From positions 6,527,501 to 6,591,500 of the forward strand of contig NZ_CP073721.1 of the NCBI RefSeq assembly GCF_025264685.1: a stretch of 64,000 nt of DNA, written 5' to 3'. Origin of the DNA: Dactylosporangium roseum. Lineage in GTDB: Bacteria; Actinomycetota; Actinomycetes; Mycobacteriales; Micromonosporaceae. Positions 52,950 through 62,715 of this stretch are shown piece by piece; positions within the stretch are counted from its first letter, which is position 1, and each line of letters opens with the position of its first letter. The notes beneath the pieces were generated by a model, which saw only the letters and a program-made list of their open reading frames with translations, searched no databases and was not told the origin of the DNA. The translations under genes were made by a program, and so were the position numbers.

Positions 52950-55900
52950 ACCCGGCCGCAGCAGGTCGACGGCTGTCCCCCGCGGCATCGAGGCGCCGCG
53001 GGCGACAGCCGTCTCGAACGCCTCGTCGCCGAGCTCCACACGCAGCAGCGCCGACCGGCGCAGCCAGTCCAGGTCCGACAGATCCGGGCCGCCGCCGAGC
53101 TGCTGCGCGACGCCCAGGATCTCGGCGGCGGTGCCGGGCGCGCCGCGAGCATGGGCGAGCCCGGCCCAGCCCATCGCGACCCGCGCCACGACCGGCATGT
53201 CCCGCACCGGCAGGGCCATCCGCATCGCCGCGGTCAGCCGTGCCCGGGCGGTGTCGAGCTCACCGCGCTCGACGTCGACGTGGGCGCGAGCGGCGAGCAG
53301 GATCGCCCGGTACTGCGGGGCGACCAGCGACAGGTCCCGCTGCAGGCGCCACGCCTCGGCGTAGAGCCGGTCGGCCTCGTCGAGGTCGCCTTCGGCGCGG
53401 GCCACGTGCCCCAGCTCCAGCATCGCATGCGACACGTCACGCGCCGCCACTCCCACGTCCTCGACGAACGCCCGCAGCTCGGCTCGCGCCACCGCCGGCC
53501 CGTCGGTGTGGACGCGCAGAGCGGCGAGGCTGATCCGCTGGAACGCATCGTTCGCCTGGATCCCGAGCTGGTGATGCAGCTCGATCGACTCCTCCAGAAA
53601 GCCGACGGCGGTGGCGAAGTCGCCGCGCCGGGCGTGCGCGCCCGCGGCCGAGGACAGGGTCATCGACAGGCCCCACCGCTCGCCGACCTTGCGGAACCCG
53701 ACGGCGGCCGCGTCGAGGGCGCGCAGCATGCCGTCGATGTCGCCGTCGTTCTCCCGCAGGTGGCCGAGGAGCGTCAGCAGCATCGCCCTGGTCCAGGTGT
53801 CGACGGGGCCGGCGAGCCGCTCCTCGATGACGGCCGTGCCGCGCTCACTGTCGTCGCGGAACAGGTTCACCACCGGTTCGACGAGCGCGACGAAGGGATG
53901 GGCGTTCGCCCGCGGTACCGTCGCCGCCAACGTGGTCAGCTCGTCCAGCAGGTCGTGGTCGAACTGGAAGTCGCCGGCGAATCCGCTGTTGACCAGATAC
54001 ACCGCCAGCACGACGATCCGCGGGTCACGCGGGACGTCGCCCGGCACCCGCCGGATCCGGTCGAGCCAGAGCGCCGCTTCCGCGTGGTTGTCCTCGAACA
54101 TCCAGAACCAACCCGCCGCGGCACCCAGCCGGTGCGCGCCGGCCGCGTCGCCGGCGTCGCAGAAGAACGCGACGGCCGCGTGCAGATTGTCGCGCTCGGG
54201 CCGCAGGCGCTCGAGCCGGTCGAGCTGCGCGGCGGTGCGCAGGTGCGGCTCCGCCTCCTCCATCAGCGCGAGGAAGTGGGCGGCGTGCGCGGCGCGGGCC
54301 GGGCCCACTCCCCCGCGCCGTGCCAGCTCCTCCAGCGCGAACTCGCGAATCGTCTCAAGCATCCGGTACCGCACCGTGGGTCCCTCGACGACCTGCAGCA
54401 GCGACCGGTCGACGAGGGCGTCGAGGGATTCCTCCGGGTCGTCGACGCCGGCGACGGCGCCGGCCGCGACCGCGTCGAAGGTGCCCGGGAACACCGCGAG
54501 CGCCGCACCGAACCGCCGCTCCCGCTCACCGAGCAGGTCCCAGCTCCACGCCACGACGGCGTGGAGCGTGCGGTGCCGAGGCAGGGCGGTGCGGCTGCCC
54601 CCGGTCAGCAGCCGGAACCGGTCGTCGAGCCGGGCCGCGACCTGCTCCGCGGTGAACGAGCGCAGCCGGGCCGCGGCCAGCTCGATCGCCAGCGGCAGGC
54701 CGTCGAGCCGGCGGCAGATCTCCACCATCGACCCCACGTTGTCGCCGGTCACCGCGAACCCGGGACGCACCGCGGCCGCCCTGTCCCGCAGGAGTTGTAC
54801 CGCGGGAAACGTGACCGCCTCGCCGGCGGTCACGGTGCCGTCCGGGTGGCGCAGCGGGCCGACCGGGAACAACGACTCGCCGAGGATGCCCAACGGCTCC
54901 CGGCTGGTGGCCAGGATCCGCAGCTTGGGGCTGCGGCCGAGCAGTTCCTCGCCGAGCCGGGCGGCGGCGTCGACGACGTGCTCGCAGTTGTCCAGGACGA
55001 GCAGCACGCCAGCCCCGGTGAGGGCCTCGGTGAGCTGGTCCAGGACGTCGAGGCGGCGTGGACGCCGGGGTCCCTCCGGCTGACCGAGCCCACCCGCGTG
55101 CAGCGTGCGCAGTACCGTGGCCGGCACCTCCGCCGCCTCCGTCACCGGCGCCAGCTCGACCAGCCACGCCCCGTCGGGCAGGTGCCCGCCGACCCGGGCG
55201 GCGACCGAGGTGGCGAGCCGGGTCTTGCCGGCGCCGCCGGGGCCGACGAGCGTGACGAGGCGGCTGTCGAGGATCTGCGCGCAGAGCTGCTCGACGGCGC
55301 CGGCGCGGCCGACGAAGCTGGTCAGTGCGGCGCGGAGATTGCCGGTGCGGTTCCGCCGCGGCGTCTCCTGCCGCTCGGCCCGCAGCACGGCGAGATGGGC
55401 GTCGCGGAGCTGCGGGGAAGGGTCGGCGCCGAGCTCGTCGGCCAGCCTGGCCCGGCACTCCTCGAACACGGTGAGCGCCTCCGCCGGCCGCCCCTCGGCC
55501 TGCAGCGCGCGGATCAGCAGTGCGGCGAGCCGTTCACGCAGCGGATGCTCGGCGGTCAGTTCCCGCAGCCGGGCGACGGCGTCGCCGGGGAACCCGCCGG
55601 CCTCCGCGAGGTCCTCGGTGGCGGCGAGCCGCAGCTCCTCCCACCGGGCCGTGAACGGCGCCGCGAACCCGGCACCGGCAACGTCGGCGAGCGCCGGGCC
55701 GCGCCACAGGGCGAGCGCCTCACGCAGGAGCCGCCCGGCCGCCTCGGTGTCGTCGGTGCGCAATGCCCGGCGGCCGGCGGCGGCGAGCCGCTCGAACCGC
55801 GAGGCGTCGACGGCCTCGTCGTCGAGATCGAGGCGGTATCCGCCGGTGCCGGACACGAGGGCCGGGTGTCCGCCGAGGGACCTGCGCAGGCGCGACACGA

Positions 55901-56093
55901 GCGACTGGACGGCATTGGCGGGGTCGGCGGGGCCGCCGCCGGGCCAGAGTGCCTCGGCGAGCCGGTCAACGGCGACGGGACGGCCCGGCTCGACGGCCAG
56001 CCGGATCAGCAGGGTGCGCAGTCGTGCGCCACCGAGCTCGGCCGGGCGGCCGCCGATGTCTACGGTGAGTGGTCCGAGCAGCCCGACACGCAT
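52947..56093 (-). CDS. AfsR/SARP-family transcriptional regulator with ATPase and TPR region
   Basis: The 1048-residue protein has an OmpR-like winged helix at the start (LLGPLTVDIGGRPAELGGARLRTLLIRLA), then a bacterial transcriptional activation domain up to about 245, an NB-ARC-type ATPase with Walker A VTLVGPGGAGKTRLA and the sensor region VLLVLDNCEHVVDA, and a long TPR-like C-terminal half. Such proteins control secondary metabolism in Streptomyces, usually binding direct repeats in promoters of biosynthetic genes. No biosynthetic cluster is adjacent; the nearby exporter pair is a possible target. ATG at 56093. Confidence 0.88.
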   Translation of the reverse strand: MRVGLLGPLTVDIGGRPAELGGARLRTLLIRLAVEPGRPVAVDRLAEALWPGGGPADPANAVQSLVSRLRRSLGGHPALVSGTGGYRLDLDDEAVDASRFERLAAAGRRALRTDDTEAAGRLLREALALWRGPALADVAGAGFAAPFTARWEELRLAATEDLAEAGGFPGDAVARLRELTAEHPLRERLAALLIRALQAEGRPAEALTVFEECRARLADELGADPSPQLRDAHLAVLRAERQETPRRNRTGNLRAALTSFVGRAGAVEQLCAQILDSRLVTLVGPGGAGKTRLATSVAARVGGHLPDGAWLVELAPVTEAAEVPATVLRTLHAGGLGQPEGPRRPRRLDVLDQLTEALTGAGVLLVLDNCEHVVDAAARLGEELLGRSPKLRILATSREPLGILGESLFPVGPLRHPDGTVTAGEAVTFPAVQLLRDRAAAVRPGFAVTGDNVGSMVEICRRLDGLPLAIELAAARLRSFTAEQVAARLDDRFRLLTGGSRTALPRHRTLHAVVAWSWDLLGERERRFGAALAVFPGTFDAVAAGAVAGVDDPEESLDALVDRSLLQVVEGPTVRYRMLETIREFALEELARRGGVGPARAAHAAHFLALMEEAEPHLRTAAQLDRLERLRPERDNLHAAVAFFCDAGDAAGAHRLGAAAGWFWMFEDNHAEAALWLDRIRRVPGDVPRDPRIVVLAVYLVNSGFAGDFQFDHDLLDELTTLAATVPRANAHPFVALVEPVVNLFRDDSERGTAVIEERLAGPVDTWTRAMLLTLLGHLRENDGDIDGMLRALDAAAVGFRKVGERWGLSMTLSSAAGAHARRGDFATAVGFLEESIELHHQLGIQANDAFQRISLAALRVHTDGPAVARAELRAFVEDVGVAARDVSHAMLELGHVARAEGDLDEADRLYAEAWRLQRDLSLVAPQYRAILLAARAHVDVERGELDTARARLTAAMRMALPVRDMPVVARVAMGWAGLAHARGAPGTAAEILGVAQQLGGGPDLSDLDWLRRSALLRVELGDEAFETAVARGASMPRGTAVDLLRPG

Positions 56094-56177
56094 GGGTCAA
56101 CTCTGCCACCGGCGTGGGCCGGGCCGCGTCCTGCCGTCCGGCCCACGGTGGGTGTGGTGCTGCGCTGTCGCGGTGTG

Positions 56178-57218
56178 TCAGTAGATGCTCACGCCGTACA
56201 CGCTGAGCGGTTCGGTGACCGGCTGGAAGTACGTGACGCCGCCGGAGCTGCAGTTGCCGCTGCCGCCGGAGGTCAGGCCGAGGGCGGTCGTGCCGGCGAA
56301 GAGGGAGCCGCCGCTGTCGCCGGGCTCGGCGCAGACCGTCGTGCGGATCAGGCCGGTGACGCGACCCTGTGAGTAGTTCACCGTGGCGTCGAGCTGGGTG
56401 ACGGAACCGCCGCGCACGCCGGTGGTCGAACCGCTGCGGCGGACGGACTGGCCGACGGCGGCGGCGCCGGCGGAGGTGATCTCCTGGAACGAGCCGTTGT
56501 AGAGGGAGACGTTGCCGGGGTGGGAGACGCCGGCCGCGTAGCGCACGATGCCGTAGTCGTTGCCCGGGAAGCTGGTGCCGGTCCGGGTGCCGAGGACCGA
56601 GCCGCTGCTCGTGGTCCAGGTCGAGCCGATGTTGGTGCAGTGCCCGGCGGTCAGGAAGTAGTAGGTGCTGCCGCTGACCACGTTGAAGCCGAGCGAGCAG
56701 CGGGAACCGCCGGAGTAGATGGCCTGGCCGCCCGAGATCGTCGGGCGCAGCTCGCCGGACATCCGCTCGATGCGCGCGCCGCTGCCGAGACCGGCGACGG
56801 TCGTCTCCAGGGTCTTGACGTGCTCGACCGGGACGGTGCTGTCGATCGAGACGACAACCTGGTTGCTCACCGGGTCGACGGCCCAGGCCGTGCCGGGGAT
56901 GCCGGCCTTCGCGTCGAGGAGCGACGTGATGCGGGCCAGCTCGGCGCCGCTGTGCTTGACCGTGCGAGCCTTGGCGCCGGCGGCCTCGACGCTCTTGGCG
57001 GTCGCGGCGTCGGTGACGTTGACGACGAGCTTGCCCTGCGCGTCGAGGTATGAACCGGCGGTACGGGTGCCGAGGTGCTCGATGAGCGCCTCGGCGTTGG
57101 CCGCCTTGGTTTCCGCCGCCGCTTGTGCCACGGACGGTGCGAGGATCGAGCCGGCGACGAGCCCGGCGCCCGCGGCGATGACCGCGGCCCGCTGGAACGA
57201 GGATCTTGTGAGTCTCAT
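56178..57218 (-). CDS. Secreted S1-family serine protease with alpha-lytic-type prodomain
   Basis: The 346-residue precursor has a signal peptide ([23 protein letters not shown]), a prodomain of about 150 residues with [18 protein letters not shown] typical of streptogrisin/alpha-lytic pro-regions, and a mature S1 domain with the triad in [14 protein letters not shown] and GDSGGS. It is likely self-processed outside the cell. ATG at 57218 follows AGGGAGG; the open frame starts further upstream without similarity. CGATA-AA-TATCG at 57241-57252 and TTGACA at 57299-57304 (minus strand) may belong to its promoter. Confidence 0.9.
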   Translation of the reverse strand: MRLTRSSFQRAAVIAAGAGLVAGSILAPSVAQAAAETKAANAEALIEHLGTRTAGSYLDAQGKLVVNVTDAATAKSVEAAGAKARTVKHSGAELARITSLLDAKAGIPGTAWAVDPVSNQVVVSIDSTVPVEHVKTLETTVAGLGSGARIERMSGELRPTISGGQAIYSGGSRCSLGFNVVSGSTYYFLTAGHCTNIGSTWTTSSGSVLGTRTGTSFPGNDYGIVRYAAGVSHPGNVSLYNGSFQEITSAGAAAVGQSVRRSGSTTGVRGGSVTQLDATVNYSQGRVTGLIRTTVCAEPGDSGGSLFAGTTALGLTSGGSGNCSSGGVTYFQPVTEPLSVYGVSIY

Positions 57219-57329
57219 GGGAGCCTCCCTGAATCGGAGCCGATAAATATCGACCTCGACAGATGCTTCCAGCGGAAAGGGACTCACACAAGATTCACTG
57301 TCAAATTCGGTCATAGCGCTCTCGTCATA

Positions 57330-58136
57330 TCACCGCCGCCGGCGGCCCACACCCTCCAGCAGGAACTCGCTCACCGGGCCGTACAGGTGCGGCTGGACGT
57401 TGTCGTCGATCGGCACCGTCACCGACACGCGACCCTCGGCCTCGGCGATGAACAGCGCCGGGTCGTTGCTGTCCGCGAAGGCCACCACGTCGAGGCCGGC
57501 CGCCGCCGCGGCACCGGCGAACCCGTGGTCGGCGACCACCAGGTCGGGCAGCCCGGCGCCCTGCCGCTCCAACTCGGCCAGCATGATCCGCATGCCGTCC
57601 GGCGAATGGGTGTGCCACAGCGCGATGCCACGCTCCGCCGCCACCGCCACACCGCCGACGTACCGCACCGCCAACTGATACTCGCGGCCGTCGTACCGCC
57701 CCAGCGACGCGAACACCGCACCCGGCGCCGGCAGCAGCAGCTCACAGCCGGCCGCCCGCAGCGCCGCGGCGATCGCGAGATGCACCTCGATCATCCCGGC
57801 CGGGTGACCGGTCGCCACCAGCACCCGCTCCCGCCGCTCGGCAGCAAGGCGCAACCGATCGCGCATCCGCTCCAGAGCACGGACGGTCTTGTGCGGGTCG
57901 ATCACGTCGGTGCCGGTCGCGCGATCCGGGTCGGCGTCGATGCCGACCCGTTGGGCCATGACCGCCAGCACCTCAGGCAGCGTCCACGTCTTCAGCGGGA
58001 TCAGACCGAACAGGTATCCCTCATGACCTTCGGCGAACGCGGTGGCGTTGCCGTGGTTGGAGGAGCGAGTGGTCTCGACATCACCGGCGAGCCGCGCTTC
58101 GCGAAGATAGCTCACAAGCTCAGGCATATGACCCAT
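57330..58136 (-). CDS. Actinobacterial phosphatase-like protein
   Basis: The 268-residue protein has PELVSYLREARLAGDVETTRSSNHGN, DPHKTVRALERM, VLVATGHPAGMIEVHLAIA, LWHTHSPDGMRIML, LPDLVVADHGFAGAAA and FADSNDPALFIAE. I recall actinobacterial proteins with the same sequence pattern annotated as phosphatases. The conserved His and Asp clusters fit a metal-dependent enzyme. ATG at 58136 or 58127. It diverges from the DinB-like gene after 51 bases, so they likely share a promoter region. The precise substrate is unknown. Confidence 0.7.
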   Translation of the reverse strand: MGHMPELVSYLREARLAGDVETTRSSNHGNATAFAEGHEGYLFGLIPLKTWTLPEVLAVMAQRVGIDADPDRATGTDVIDPHKTVRALERMRDRLRLAAERRERVLVATGHPAGMIEVHLAIAAALRAAGCELLLPAPGAVFASLGRYDGREYQLAVRYVGGVAVAAERGIALWHTHSPDGMRIMLAELERQGAGLPDLVVADHGFAGAAAAAGLDVVAFADSNDPALFIAEAEGRVSVTVPIDDNVQPHLYGPVSEFLLEGVGRRRR

Positions 58137-58187
58137 GGTAGGCATACACACCCCCGGCACCGAGGAAAGCGGCCTAAGGTCACAGAC

Positions 58188-58841
58188 ATGCCGGATGCCG
58201 ACACACGCGTGTATCTCGAGGCCGCCTCGAAGAAGGTCTTCGCCGGAAGCCTCGACTGGCCGGGCTGGGGCCGCTTCGCCAAGACCGAGGAAGCTGCGAT
58301 CGAAGCCCTGGCCGCCTACGCCGAGCGGTACGCCCCCGTCGCGGCGGCCGCCGGGTTCAGCTTCCCGGCCACACCGCGGTTCACCGTCGTCGAACGGGTG
58401 CCGGGCACGTCGACCACCGAGTTCGGCGCGCCCGACGGCCGACCCGCCGCGGACCGCACGCCGGTGACCAAGGTTACCGCCGACCGGCACACCAAACTGC
58501 TGCGCGCCGCCTGGACGGCCTTCGACGACCGCGCCGCCACCGCACCGGAGTCGCTGCGCAAGGGACCCCGCGGCGGCGGACGCGACCGGGACAAGATGAT
58601 CGACCACCTGATCGGCTCCGAAGCCGCCTACGCGCGCAAGATCGGCGTCAAGCACCGCCCACCGGTCATCGACGACAAGGACGCCATCGAGGCCCTGCGC
58701 GCCGACGTGCTGGCGGTCCTCGGCCGACCCAGCGACGGGGAGCCGCTCACGGCCAACGGCTGGACCGCGCGGTACGCCGCCCGGCGGTTCATCTGGCACG
58801 TGCTGGATCACGCATGGGAGATGGAGGATCGCAGCGAGTAA
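58188..58841 (+). CDS. Hypothetical protein, HicB-like N-part and DinB-like C-part
   Basis: 217 residues. The start VYLEAASKKVFAGSLDWPGWGRFAKTEEAAIEALAAY resembles the partial RNase H-like fold of HicB antitoxins. The second half has MIDHLIGSEAAYARKIGVKH and RRFIWHVLDHAWEMEDR, with His residues placed as in DinB/YfiT-type metalloproteins. The two-part reading is based on pattern, not on a search. ATG at 58188; weak ribosome site. It is divergent from the phosphatase gene and followed by the HNH nuclease gene on the same strand. Confidence 0.6.
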   Translation: MPDADTRVYLEAASKKVFAGSLDWPGWGRFAKTEEAAIEALAAYAERYAPVAAAAGFSFPATPRFTVVERVPGTSTTEFGAPDGRPAADRTPVTKVTADRHTKLLRAAWTAFDDRAATAPESLRKGPRGGGRDRDKMIDHLIGSEAAYARKIGVKHRPPVIDDKDAIEALRADVLAVLGRPSDGEPLTANGWTARYAARRFIWHVLDHAWEMEDRSE

Positions 58842-58883
58842 TCGGGGCCGGGATGTGTCGGTGGGGTGGGTTACGGTGCAGGC

Positions 58884-60203
58884 ATGGGGGAAGAGGCGGG
58901 GGTTCCTGGTCCGATCGGACCGCTGACGGACGCACTCGCCGCACTCGTCGACCTCGATCCTTCGACACTCGACGACGCGGCGGTGCGCGAGGCCACCCTG
59001 CTCCTGCTCCGCTCCCACAACCAGCTCGACGCGGCCATCACCCGGTTCCTCGGCGTGTTCGACGACCGGCGCCTGTCCCGCCACGACGCATACGGATCCA
59101 CCAAGCGCTGGCTCGAAGCATTCGGGCGACTCTCCGGCCCGGCCGCCAGCAGTCGCATGCGGGCCGTCGAGATCACCCGCCTGCTGCCCGACCTGGAGGA
59201 GGCCTTCGGGGCCGGCGAGGTCAGTTCCGAGCACGTCAACCGGATCGGGCTCACCGCCGAAGAGGTCGGCGACGACGTCATCGAGCAGGTCGAGCAGACA
59301 CTCGTACCGCTCGCACGCCAATTCGACCCGCACACGCTGCACGAGGCCTGCGCCTATCTGCGCGACGCCGCCCTGCGCGACAAGAACACCCCGCCCGACC
59401 AGCAATACCTGCGCCGCGGCGTGACACTCACCCGTCTCGGCGACATGTGGAAGCTGCGCAGCATCCTCGACACCGAGACCGGGGCCTTGCTCAGCGCCGG
59501 CCTCGACGCGTTCACCAAGGCACCGGCCCCCGACGACGACCGGAGCCCGGCCCAGCGACGCCACGACGCCCTCGCCGACCTGCTCACCGCGACCCTCCGG
59601 GACGGCCGCGCGCCGACGGTCGGCGGCGGACTGCGGCCCCACATCGCGCTGTTGATGCCGGTCCGGCGATACATGCAACTGCACGACCACGGCGACGACC
59701 CGGACGGGAGCTGGGACGCCTGTGGCGACGACGGCCCCGCCGTGCTCAGCGAGTGGGGTCCGGTTCCCGACGGGCTCGCCTCCCGGCTGAGCTGCGATGC
59801 GATGCTCCAGCCGATCTGGCTGCACCCCGACAACGGTGTGCCGCTGAAACTCGGCCGGGCCTATCGCAACACGCCACCGGCGCTGCGCCGGGCGTTGGCG
59901 GCCCGCGACCCGCACTGCCGCTGGCCCGGCTGCCGGATGCCGGCCAACTGGTGCGACAGCCACCATCTGCGGGAGTGGATCCGCGACCACGGCGAGACGG
60001 ACATCGACAACCTCGTGCTGCTGTGCCGCTACCACCACGTGTGCGTGCACGAGCGCGGCTGGTCACTGCGCCGCGACCCCGGCAACGGCTGGATCATCGT
60101 CATCCGGCCCGACGGCACGCCGTACGAGCTCGGACCCAGCCATCCGCGCGCCAGCGCGGCCCCCTACAGCAGAGGCGGTGGCGGCGACCCGCCGCCCGGC
60201 TGA
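58884..60203 (+). CDS. HNH endonuclease, DUF222 family
   Basis: About 439 residues. The helical DUF222 region covers the first 300 residues (ALVDLDPSTLDDAAVREATLLLLRSHNQLDAAITRFLGVFD) and the HNH nuclease is at the end: DPHCRWPGCRMPANWCDSHHLREW then TDIDNLVLLCRYHHVCVHE, with Cys pairs, His and Asn intact. Such proteins are abundant in actinobacteria (13E12 type), often in several copies, and their biological target is unknown. ATG at 58884 or GTG at 58866. It converges on the TetR gene with 7 bases between the stops. Confidence 0.86.
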   Translation: MGEEAGVPGPIGPLTDALAALVDLDPSTLDDAAVREATLLLLRSHNQLDAAITRFLGVFDDRRLSRHDAYGSTKRWLEAFGRLSGPAASSRMRAVEITRLLPDLEEAFGAGEVSSEHVNRIGLTAEEVGDDVIEQVEQTLVPLARQFDPHTLHEACAYLRDAALRDKNTPPDQQYLRRGVTLTRLGDMWKLRSILDTETGALLSAGLDAFTKAPAPDDDRSPAQRRHDALADLLTATLRDGRAPTVGGGLRPHIALLMPVRRYMQLHDHGDDPDGSWDACGDDGPAVLSEWGPVPDGLASRLSCDAMLQPIWLHPDNGVPLKLGRAYRNTPPALRRALAARDPHCRWPGCRMPANWCDSHHLREWIRDHGETDIDNLVLLCRYHHVCVHERGWSLRRDPGNGWIIVIRPDGTPYELGPSHPRASAAPYSRGGGGDPPPG

Positions 60204-60210
60204 CACGTCG

Positions 60211-60825
60211 TCATCGGACGGCGTCGGGGCCCGCACCGGCGAGGCCCCGCAACAACAACTGCGTCAACGTCTCGATCGCCTCGTCGTCGGTGAGTCGCGG
60301 CTCGGGTGCGGTCAGGTGGGCATAGGCGAAGAACGCCAACATCGAACCCATCGCATCGGCCACCACGGCCGGGCGGCCCGGCAGCACACGGCCGCTCTCC
60401 GCCATGCGCTCCAGGTGCTCGCGCAGCATCGTGGTGTCCTGCGCGAGCCGCTGCCGGGCCGTGCCGCTGTAGGGCTCCTCGGCCGTCGACGCCTGGAACA
60501 GCGCCACCATCACGGGCAGATGGTCGCGGAAGGCGGTCCAGGCCGCGGCGACGTGAGCGCGCAACTGGGCCTCGTCGGCGAGGTCATGGTCCGGGTCGTG
60601 GTCGGGCAGAGCGGCGTCCGCGGTCACCTCCATGTCGACCAGCAGCGCCTGGAGTAGCTCCTCCTTGCTGGAGAAGTGGTCGTAGAAGGAGCCGACCGCC
60701 CGGCCGGCCTCGGCCGTGATGTCACTGATCTTGGTGTTGAGGTAGCCGCGTTCGGCGAACAGCCTGCGGGCCGCATCCTTCAGTGCGGCCTGGGTCTGGG
60801 CCGCCTTCTCCTTGCGCGTCACCAT
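60211..60825 (-). CDS. TetR-family transcriptional regulator
   Basis: The 204-residue protein starts with a TetR helix-turn-helix ([50 protein letters not shown]) and has a helical ligand-binding part. It is divergent from the FAD monooxygenase gene but nearly 700 bases away. ATG at 60825 is preferred; GTG at 60834 is possible, each with GAGGCGG-like sequence before it. Its targets are probably its own promoter and possibly the monooxygenase. Confidence 0.88.
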   Translation of the reverse strand: MVTRKEKAAQTQAALKDAARRLFAERGYLNTKISDITAEAGRAVGSFYDHFSSKEELLQALLVDMEVTADAALPDHDPDHDLADEAQLRAHVAAAWTAFRDHLPVMVALFQASTAEEPYSGTARQRLAQDTTMLREHLERMAESGRVLPGRPAVVADAMGSMLAFFAYAHLTAPEPRLTDDEAIETLTQLLLRGLAGAGPDAVR

Positions 60826-61180
60826 GGCCGCCACCGCCTCACTCGCTCCCCCGCTCGCACGTCGTCACCACCACATCCCGGAGCGCGGCTCCGGCCCGCC
60901 CGGTCGTCCCGTTCCCTTCATCGGTCCGCTCCCTTCATTGGTCCACGATCGGATCGGACAGAACACGTCGCTCCCCACTGCTCACCGTTCGGGACCGGCC
61001 CGGCGGAACCGGTCATTTCCGTTCCGCACGGCTCAGGGCCGCAAGGACCTTCCCGAGTTCCTCACCGGCTCAGGACCGGTTGAGACAGACGGTCCCTTTG
61101 GTTCCGCACCATTCACGACCGGCTCGGCCGGCCGGTCATCCCCGCTTCCGCACCGTTCCACGAGCGGCTCGGACGGCCCC

Positions 61181-61233
61181 GGACCAACTCGGACCAACTC
61201 TGGACCAACTCGGGCCAACTCTGGATCAGCTCG
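61181..61233. repeat. Phased 10-11 bp repeats GGACCAACTC
   Basis: Copies at 61181, 61191 and 61202 are exact; those at 61213 (GGGCCAACTC) and 61224 (GGATCAGCTC) differ slightly. Starts are 10, 11, 11 and 11 bases apart, one helical turn, so all face the same side of DNA. This would suit cooperative binding of a regulator. Confidence 0.7.
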
Positions 61234-61473
61234 GGTGCAACTCGTACCGATTCAGTCCATCTCAGATCGTCGTGACCCGTTTTGCAATTTCTCAGGACGA
61301 CCCGCACCGATCTCACCACCCGAATCTCACCGCCCGAACGGACTCCACCAACTCGGACCAGTCAACGCCGACGCGCGCCGCATCGCACCCGGCCCGGGCC
61401 ACGAGACCCAGCGCGCAGGCTACGGGATTTGCCAGCCGCAGATCTTGCCGACCGACCGGAGTAGCGATATAAC

Positions 61474-61501
61474 CGAACTTAGATTCACTGAATATCAATT
61501 C
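61474..61501 (+). promoter_or_regulatory. AT-rich promoter/operator of the FAD monooxygenase gene
   Basis: Two ATTCACT copies 15 bases apart and the near-palindrome TTCACTGAA lie directly upstream of the ribosome site AAGGAGGT. TetR-type repressors use sites of this kind; the TetR gene upstream is the candidate. Not proven. Confidence 0.4.
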
Positions 61502-61516
61502 ACTAAGGAGGTCCGC

Positions 61517-62701
61517 ATGGAAGCGGTGATCATCGGCGGTGGAGTCGCCGGGCCTGTCGCGGCGCTCGCGCTTCGGCGGATCGGATGGGACGTCACCATC
61601 TACGAGGCCTACGCTGATCCGGCCGGCGACGTCGGCTCGTTCATCAGCCTCGGGGCCAACGGACTGCGGGTGCTCGACGCCATCGGCGCCGGCCGCGCCG
61701 TCACCGCCCGCGGGACCGCGATTCCGCTGCTCCGTCTGTGGAGCGGTCGCGGCAGACTCCTGGGCGAGGCACCGCGCGGCCGCGTCACACTGATGCGCGG
61801 CCACCTGGTCGAAACCCTGCGCGACCTCGCGATCGACGCCGGGGCCTGCCTCGTCACCGGCCGACGGCTGCAAGACGTCCGCAACGGGACGGCGACGTTC
61901 GCCGACAGCACCGCCAATCCCCGGGCAACGAGCCGGGAGACCGTCCAACCCGACGGCGGCCACCGCCATGCCGGCCAACCGGCCACCGCCGATCTGATCG
62001 TCGGCGCTGATGGCGTGCACTCACGGCTGCGTACCATCGTCGACCCCGGTGCGCCAGCGCCGGTCTACGCCGGGTTGTGGACCGTCAGCGGCAGGTCGAC
62101 CCACCCGGTCGAGCCCGGCGCGTTCAACCTCGTGTTCGGGTCCAAGGCCACCTTCGTGTACGCGGCAACCGCGGCCGGGACGCTGTGGTCGGCCCAGGTG
62201 CCGTCCCGCACCCGGCCCGCCGCATACCTCGGCCACGAGTCGCTGATCGAGCTGTACCACGGCGACCGCGGTCCGGCGGCGCGGATCATCGAACACACCG
62301 ACCAGTGGCACCCGTTCACCGTGCTGCGGCGCCTGCCGTCGGTGCCGCGGAGCCACCGCGACGCCATGGTGCTCCTCGGCGACGCCGCGCATCCGATCGG
62401 CGCCGGGCAGGGCGCGTCACTGGCCATCGAGGACGCGGTGGTCCTGGCGAAGTGCCTCCGCGACCGGGCAACCGTGACCGACGCCCTGGCCGCGTTCGAC
62501 CGCCTGCGCCGGCCGCGCACCGACCGGATGCTGAAGGCTGCCGGCGTCAACAGCGGCGCGAAGATCGCCGGGCCGCTCGCCGCCCGAGTCCGTGACGCGT
62601 TGATGCCGGTGCTCTTCCGGCGGTTCGCCACCCGCGGCAGTGCCTGGATGTACGACTACGACGTCGAGTGGCAGACTCCGGTCGCCACGGTGTCCGCGTG
62701 A
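61517..62701 (+). CDS. FAD-dependent monooxygenase
   Basis: The 394-residue flavoprotein starts AVIIGGGVAGPVAALALRRIGWDVTIYE (FAD dinucleotide loop) and has DLIVGADGVHSRLR and the second FAD motif LLGDAAHPIGAGQGASLAIEDA. It is a class A aromatic hydroxylase/TetX-like type that adds oxygen with NAD(P)H; substrate unknown. The ribosome site AAGGAGGT is near-perfect, unusual beside the weak sites of neighbours. It is expected to be controlled by the TetR protein encoded divergently. Confidence 0.88.
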   Translation: MEAVIIGGGVAGPVAALALRRIGWDVTIYEAYADPAGDVGSFISLGANGLRVLDAIGAGRAVTARGTAIPLLRLWSGRGRLLGEAPRGRVTLMRGHLVETLRDLAIDAGACLVTGRRLQDVRNGTATFADSTANPRATSRETVQPDGGHRHAGQPATADLIVGADGVHSRLRTIVDPGAPAPVYAGLWTVSGRSTHPVEPGAFNLVFGSKATFVYAATAAGTLWSAQVPSRTRPAAYLGHESLIELYHGDRGPAARIIEHTDQWHPFTVLRRLPSVPRSHRDAMVLLGDAAHPIGAGQGASLAIEDAVVLAKCLRDRATVTDALAAFDRLRRPRTDRMLKAAGVNSGAKIAGPLAARVRDALMPVLFRRFATRGSAWMYDYDVEWQTPVATVSA

Positions 62702-62715
62702 GGGGCGGCGCCGGA

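Larger units (their letters stand above)
60826..61516. other. 691-base non-coding region rich in short repeats
   Basis: No plausible gene on either strand; all open frames have shadow-like composition. It contains CCCTTCAT-GGTCC twice (60914, 60931; 17-base period), TTCCGCAC repeated at 61021, 61102 and 61146 with similar flanks, a phased array of GGACCAACTC-like units (61181-61233), and AT-rich DNA with ATTCACT repeated just before the monooxygenase start. It separates the divergent TetR and monooxygenase genes. Confidence 0.6.

Noticed and set aside
60835-61472. Open frames in the gap upstream of the monooxygenase
   Set aside because: Composition is Arg/Pro/Ser shadow-like in all frames and there is no ribosome site or domain.
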